Part shown: positions 5,261-8,290 of the stretch, in pieces
Position numbering within the stretch: position 1 is the stretch's first letter
Layout of the letters: each line of letters opens with the position of its first letter
From: Desulfuromonadaceae bacterium UBA5613
GTDB taxonomy: Bacteria; Desulfobacterota; Desulfuromonadia; Desulfuromonadales; UBA2197
Reading direction: 5' to 3'
Assembly: GCA_002424625.1 (NCBI GenBank)
Contig: DIKR01000007.1
Location: 1-8,290, forward strand
DNA length: 8,290 nucleotides
Made by a program: the position numbers and the translations under genes
Notes under the pieces: generated by a model
Told to the model about the DNA's origin: nothing
Database searches by the model: none
Seen by the model: only the letters and a program-made list of their open reading frames with translations

Positions 5261-7444
5261 CTACCTGGCCGGCGCCGGAGACGCCTCCTTGATCGACAAA
5301 GCGATGCGCTTGCGCGGCGCATCGACGTTAAGAACCTTGACCTTGACGATCTGCCCGACCTTCACCGCCTCGTTCGGATCACGGATAAAGCGGTGCCCGA
5401 GGTGACTGACATGCACCAAACCGTCCTGATGTACACCGACGTCGACAAAAGCGCCAAAGGCAGTGACGTTGGTGACCACCCCTTCCAAAAGCATCCCGGC
5501 GCTGAGATCACTGAGCTGCTTGACGTCATCGCGGAAACTCGCCATCCGGAAGCTGGCGCGCGGGTCGCGTCCCGGCTTTTTGAGCTCGTCGACAATGTCG
5601 CGCAAGGTCGGCAGGCCGACTGCGGCGGTGACATAGCGCGACAGATCGATCTGCTCTGCCAGCGCCGGCTCCCTGGCCAGAACAGCGACACTGCTGCCGA
5701 GATCAGCCGCCATGGCTTTGACCAAAGGATAGCGTTCCGGATGGACCGCGGTATTATCGAAGGGATCACTGCCGCCTCGAATACGGAGAAAGCCGGCAGC
5801 TTGTTCAAAGGCCTTGGCACCGAAGCGGGGGACCTTGAGCAGCGCCTTGCGGGTGGCAAAGGGGCCGTGCTCATCGCGATAACGGACAATCGCCTGGGCA
5901 AGGGATTCGCCGATGCCGGCCACGTAGGAAAGGAGCGCCCAGCTGGCGGTATTGAGATCGACGCCGACCCAGTTGACGCAGCTTTCGACCACCGCGTCGA
6001 GGGACTTCTTCAGGGCCGCCTGATTAACGTCATGCTGATACTGGCCGACGCCGATGGACTTGGCATCGAGCTTGACCAGCTCGGCCAGGGGATCCTGCAA
6101 ACGGCGGGCAATGGAGATGGCGCCGCGCACAGTGAGATCAAGCTCGGGAAACTCTTCGCGGGCAATATCCGAAGCCGAATAGATACTCGCCCCGGCTTCA
6201 CTGACCGCGACCACCGGCAGGCGCAGTCCGGCGGCAAGGCAGGTCGCCTTGACAAATTCCTCCATCTCGCGCCCGGCGGTGCCGTTACCGATGGCGACCA
6301 TCTCCACCTGATGCGCTGCAATCAGGCGCAGCAGCTCGGTCTGCGCCGCTGCCACCCGTGCTTCGCCGGTGTGGGGGTAGATAGTGACATGTTCGCAAAA
6401 TTTGCCGGTGGCGTCGATCACCGCCAGCTTCGAACCGGTGCGCAGGCCGGGATCGACGCCAAGGACGCGCAGATTCCCCGCCGGCGGTGCCAGCAAAAGG
6501 TTGCGCAGATTGCCGGCAAAGATCGCAATCGCGCCTTCGTCGGCGCGTTTCTTCGCTTCGAGGCGCAGCTCCACCTCGATCGAAGCCGAGATCAGCCGTT
6601 TGTAGGCATCGCTCGCCACGGCACCAAGGAAGGGCGCAAAGACACTTGCCCCCTTGCGCAGGCGCCCCTGCAGATAAAGGAGAATCTCGGCCTCCGGCGC
6701 TTCCAGGGCGAGACGCAGCACCTCCTCGACCTCGCCACGGCGCATGGCGAGCATGCGGTGCGAAGGGATACTTTTCAGCGCTTCGCGATAATCGTAGTAC
6801 ATCTCGAACTTGCTGACCGTGCCGACCTTATCGGTGGCCACCCGGCTGGTGATGATCCCGGCGTCCCAGGTCAGCTGCCGCACCCGGGCGCGGACGTCGG
6901 CATCTTCGGCCAGGCGCTCGGCAAGGATATGGCCGGCGCCAGCCAAAGCAGCAGCCGCATCAGGCACCTCCTTGTCCGCATCGACAAAGGGGGCGGCGAG
7001 CTCCGCCAGAGTCAGGGTCGTCGCGTCCTGCGCGGCAAGGAGGTCGGCCAAGGGCTCGAGGCCGCGTTCGCGGGCAATGATCGCCTTGGTGCGGCGCTTC
7101 GGCTTGAAAGGGAGATACAGGTCTTCGAGTTCGGTCTTTTGCCGGGTAACGGCGATGCGGGCCGCCAGTTCATCGCTGAGCTTCCCCTGTTCGGCGATGG
7201 AAGACAGGATCGTTTCTTTGCGGTCAAGGAGTTCGCGGTAATAAGCAAGGCGCTCCTCAATGAAGCGAATCTGCACCTCGTCGAGCTCGCCGGTCTGCTC
7301 CTTGCGGTAGCGGGCAATAAAAGGGACGGTGCCGCCTTCATCAAAGAGCCCGGCGGTCTGCTGCAACTGTTGCGAACGCAGATGCGTTTCACTTATGAGC
7401 CAGGGGAGGATGTGGGGAAGGAGCGCGGTAAAGGTCTTGGTCAT
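5261..7444 (-). CDS. tex: Tex-family S1 RNA-binding protein (YhgF homologue)
   Basis: Tex is a conserved cytoplasmic nucleic-acid-binding protein linked to transcription and to toxin gene expression in Bordetella; its exact biochemical role is unsettled. From the ATG at 7444 the product has 727 residues, in the family's usual range. The N-terminal Tex domain carries GTVPFIARYRKEQTG and the DLYLPFKPKRRTKA motif. A YqgF/RNase H-like domain follows with VLGVDPGLRTG (Asp331), then helix-hairpin-helix elements near 505-560 (VAGIGESLAQAIV). A C-terminal S1 domain follows from about 650 (GVVTNVTAFGAFVDVGVHQDGLVH). The frame stays open upstream to a GTG at 7486, which would add 14 residues with no family counterpart. 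That GTG also overlaps a possible extended -10 promoter and has no well-placed Shine-Dalgarno. I therefore prefer 7444, although its own Shine-Dalgarno is weak. The gene is followed at 30 bases by the mscS-like gene. Confidence 0.95.
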   Translation of the reverse strand: MTKTFTALLPHILPWLISETHLRSQQLQQTAGLFDEGGTVPFIARYRKEQTGELDEVQIRFIEERLAYYRELLDRKETILSSIAEQGKLSDELAARIAVTRQKTELEDLYLPFKPKRRTKAIIARERGLEPLADLLAAQDATTLTLAELAAPFVDADKEVPDAAAALAGAGHILAERLAEDADVRARVRQLTWDAGIITSRVATDKVGTVSKFEMYYDYREALKSIPSHRMLAMRRGEVEEVLRLALEAPEAEILLYLQGRLRKGASVFAPFLGAVASDAYKRLISASIEVELRLEAKKRADEGAIAIFAGNLRNLLLAPPAGNLRVLGVDPGLRTGSKLAVIDATGKFCEHVTIYPHTGEARVAAAQTELLRLIAAHQVEMVAIGNGTAGREMEEFVKATCLAAGLRLPVVAVSEAGASIYSASDIAREEFPELDLTVRGAISIARRLQDPLAELVKLDAKSIGVGQYQHDVNQAALKKSLDAVVESCVNWVGVDLNTASWALLSYVAGIGESLAQAIVRYRDEHGPFATRKALLKVPRFGAKAFEQAAGFLRIRGGSDPFDNTAVHPERYPLVKAMAADLGSSVAVLAREPALAEQIDLSRYVTAAVGLPTLRDIVDELKKPGRDPRASFRMASFRDDVKQLSDLSAGMLLEGVVTNVTAFGAFVDVGVHQDGLVHVSHLGHRFIRDPNEAVKVGQIVKVKVLNVDAPRKRIALSIKEASPAPAR

Positions 7445-7476
7445 AAAGGCTGCCGTTTCGAGTGAATTGGCGGCGG

Positions 7477-7485
7477 ATAGTAGCA
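7477..7485 (-). promoter_or_regulatory. Candidate extended -10 promoter for tex
   Basis: The minus strand reads TGCTACTAT (7485-7477), a TGn extension followed by a -10-like hexamer that matches four of six consensus positions. No good -35 box lies 16-18 bases upstream, which is normal for extended -10 promoters. Transcription would start near 7470, giving a leader of about 26 bases before the ATG at 7444. This fits the choice of that ATG over the upstream GTG. Confidence 0.33.
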
Positions 7486-7502
7486 CAGCCTCAGCCGGAA
7501 GA

Positions 7503-7539
7503 AAAGCGATCCGGCCGGGGAAGGCCCGGTTTCAGCTTT
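7503..7539 (-). terminator. Possible weak terminator after the membrane protein gene
   Basis: On the minus strand CCGGG (7529-7525) and CCCGG (7519-7515) form a five-pair stem with a five-base loop. It can sit inside an outer AAAGC/GCTTT pairing (7539-7535 with 7507-7503), followed by the interrupted T run TTTTCTT. The outer arm overlaps the stop codon of the membrane protein gene. The internal loops and broken T run make this much weaker than the terminator after fabI. Confidence 0.25.
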
Positions 7540-8290
7540 AAAGAAAGCCCTTCACCGCCACCAGCAGCAAGGTCAGCAGCGTCACTGCCACGATCCGCCG
7601 GTGCCGCTTCCCCTTGCGCAACTGCACCATGCGGTAAGCCGCAAAGAGGATCACCGTCTTCGCCATCACCATCAACAGGTCATAGCGCTGCAAAAAACTT
7701 TCCGGCAGGAGCGGAACCGAGACAACGAGGAAAAAGAGGAGATACTCCAGCGGTGATTGCATCAGATGGCGCGAGCGGCGATCGATATAAAATCGGAGCG
7801 AACAACACAGGAGCAGCAGCAAAAAGAGGGCATGGGAAAGAGCCAGAAGCGGCAGTCCGGCGAAGTGCGAAGTGCCGGCGTAGTTTTCGAGCAGAAAGAG
7901 GAGATAAGCACCATCGACATAAACAAGGAAGTTGAGAAAAGGGTTGCCCCAGTCGCGCGTCATCGCCAGAACGCTGAGCGACAACAACAGCAGCAGCAGC
8001 GCCACGATCGGGGCATTGCTTGAGAGCTCCGCCGGGAGAAAGATCGCCAGGGCGACGGCGATCAGCACCAGATATTTCGCCAGCGACAGGATATTGCCGG
8101 AATAAAGGATCAGGAGCTGGTAGCCGGCACTTTGCCGCAGCGACTCGTCACTGCGCAGCAGCGGCAGACCCGCCAGCATTTGCGGGTTAATGCAGCGATG
8201 CAGCAGCGCCAGAACCAGGATAATCGGCACAAGGAAGCCGAGCTGCTGATAATCCGGCAAGCGACTGAGACCGATGGCGACGATCGCCAT
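7538..8290 (-). CDS. Multi-spanning membrane protein, C-terminal part (possibly the tail of a WecA/MraY-like transferase)
   Basis: The frame runs from the window edge to a TAA at 7538, giving 250 codons. An ATG happens to sit exactly at the edge (8290-8288), but the gene probably begins further upstream, so this is treated as partial. About eight hydrophobic segments can be seen (roughly residues 17-33, 66-85, 92-109, 115-135, 143-162, 182-195, 203-220 and 232-249), with basic cytoplasm-like loops such as RFYIDRRSRH and RKGKRHRR. No catalytic motif lies in the visible part. The stretch SPLEYLLFFLVVSVPLLPE followed by a KTVILFAAYRMV helix resembles, from memory, the hydrophobic C-terminal extension of WecA/MraY-like undecaprenyl-phosphate sugar-phosphate transferases in Geobacter relatives. 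That would imply a role in cell-surface polysaccharide synthesis, but it is an unverified recollection. The leucine-rich segment at 92-109 is encoded in part by a CAG/CAA-type triplet run near 7982-8000. The gene ends 93 bases before the tex ATG. Confidence 0.75.
   Translation of the reverse strand: MAIVAIGLSRLPDYQQLGFLVPIILVLALLHRCINPQMLAGLPLLRSDESLRQSAGYQLLILYSGNILSLAKYLVLIAVALAIFLPAELSSNAPIVALLLLLLSLSVLAMTRDWGNPFLNFLVYVDGAYLLFLLENYAGTSHFAGLPLLALSHALFLLLLLCCSLRFYIDRRSRHLMQSPLEYLLFFLVVSVPLLPESFLQRYDLLMVMAKTVILFAAYRMVQLRKGKRHRRIVAVTLLTLLLVAVKGFL

Noticed and set aside
4610..7465. A 951-codon open frame on the plus strand, antisense to tex and the mscS-like gene.
   Set aside because: Its codons are in exact mirror register with the sense codons of both genes. 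Stops there would arise only from sense TTA, CTA or TCA codons, which these genes avoid. The product is low-complexity in character and matches no family I know, while the minus-strand frames encode clear Tex and MscS proteins.
7982..8000. Short CAA/CAG triplet run, considered as a microsatellite.
   Set aside because: It is only about six triplets long, imperfect and explained by a leucine-rich membrane helix read on the minus strand.

Overview
The window is a compact stretch of bacterial chromosome with seven genes, all on the minus strand, separated by gaps of about 30 to 95 bases. No rRNA, tRNA, CRISPR array, insertion sequence or phage gene was seen. The base composition is moderately GC-rich. 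The long form of HflX, the cytochrome-like CxxCH motif in a DsbC-type protein and the overall gene set suggest a deltaproteobacterium of the Desulfuromonadales/Geobacter kind. That placement is an inference from protein character, not from a marker gene.

In the direction of transcription (high to low coordinates) the layout is as follows. (1) The C-terminal part of a multi-spanning membrane protein, cut by the window edge; it may be the hydrophobic tail of a WecA/MraY-like sugar-phosphate transferase. (2) tex, an S1-domain RNA-binding protein. (3) A small MscS-family mechanosensitive channel. (4) A periplasmic DsbC/DsbG-like disulfide isomerase with an added CxxCH motif near its N-terminus. 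(5) fabI, the NADH-dependent enoyl-ACP reductase. A clear intrinsic terminator follows. (6) hflX, the ribosome-splitting GTPase, in its long form. (7) The N-terminal part of an MltD-type lytic transglycosylase, cut by the other window edge.

The genes combine envelope maintenance (channel, disulfide isomerase, murein hydrolase, fatty-acid synthesis) with RNA and ribosome housekeeping (Tex, HflX). Tex, the channel and the isomerase are closely spaced, have no visible internal terminator and may be one transcript starting at an extended -10 element inside the tex leader. fabI may add its own weak promoter. The most interesting regulatory detail is the fabI/hflX junction. The terminator ends only 21 bases before the hflX start codon, leaving no room for a promoter after it, and its loop can pair with the hflX Shine-Dalgarno sequence.

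Most of the window is ordinary core genome. No convincing undescribed multi-gene system was found. The items worth a second look are the CxxCH-bearing isomerase, the terminator/ribosome-binding-site arrangement before hflX, and the acidic, internally duplicated spacer in the lytic transglycosylase.
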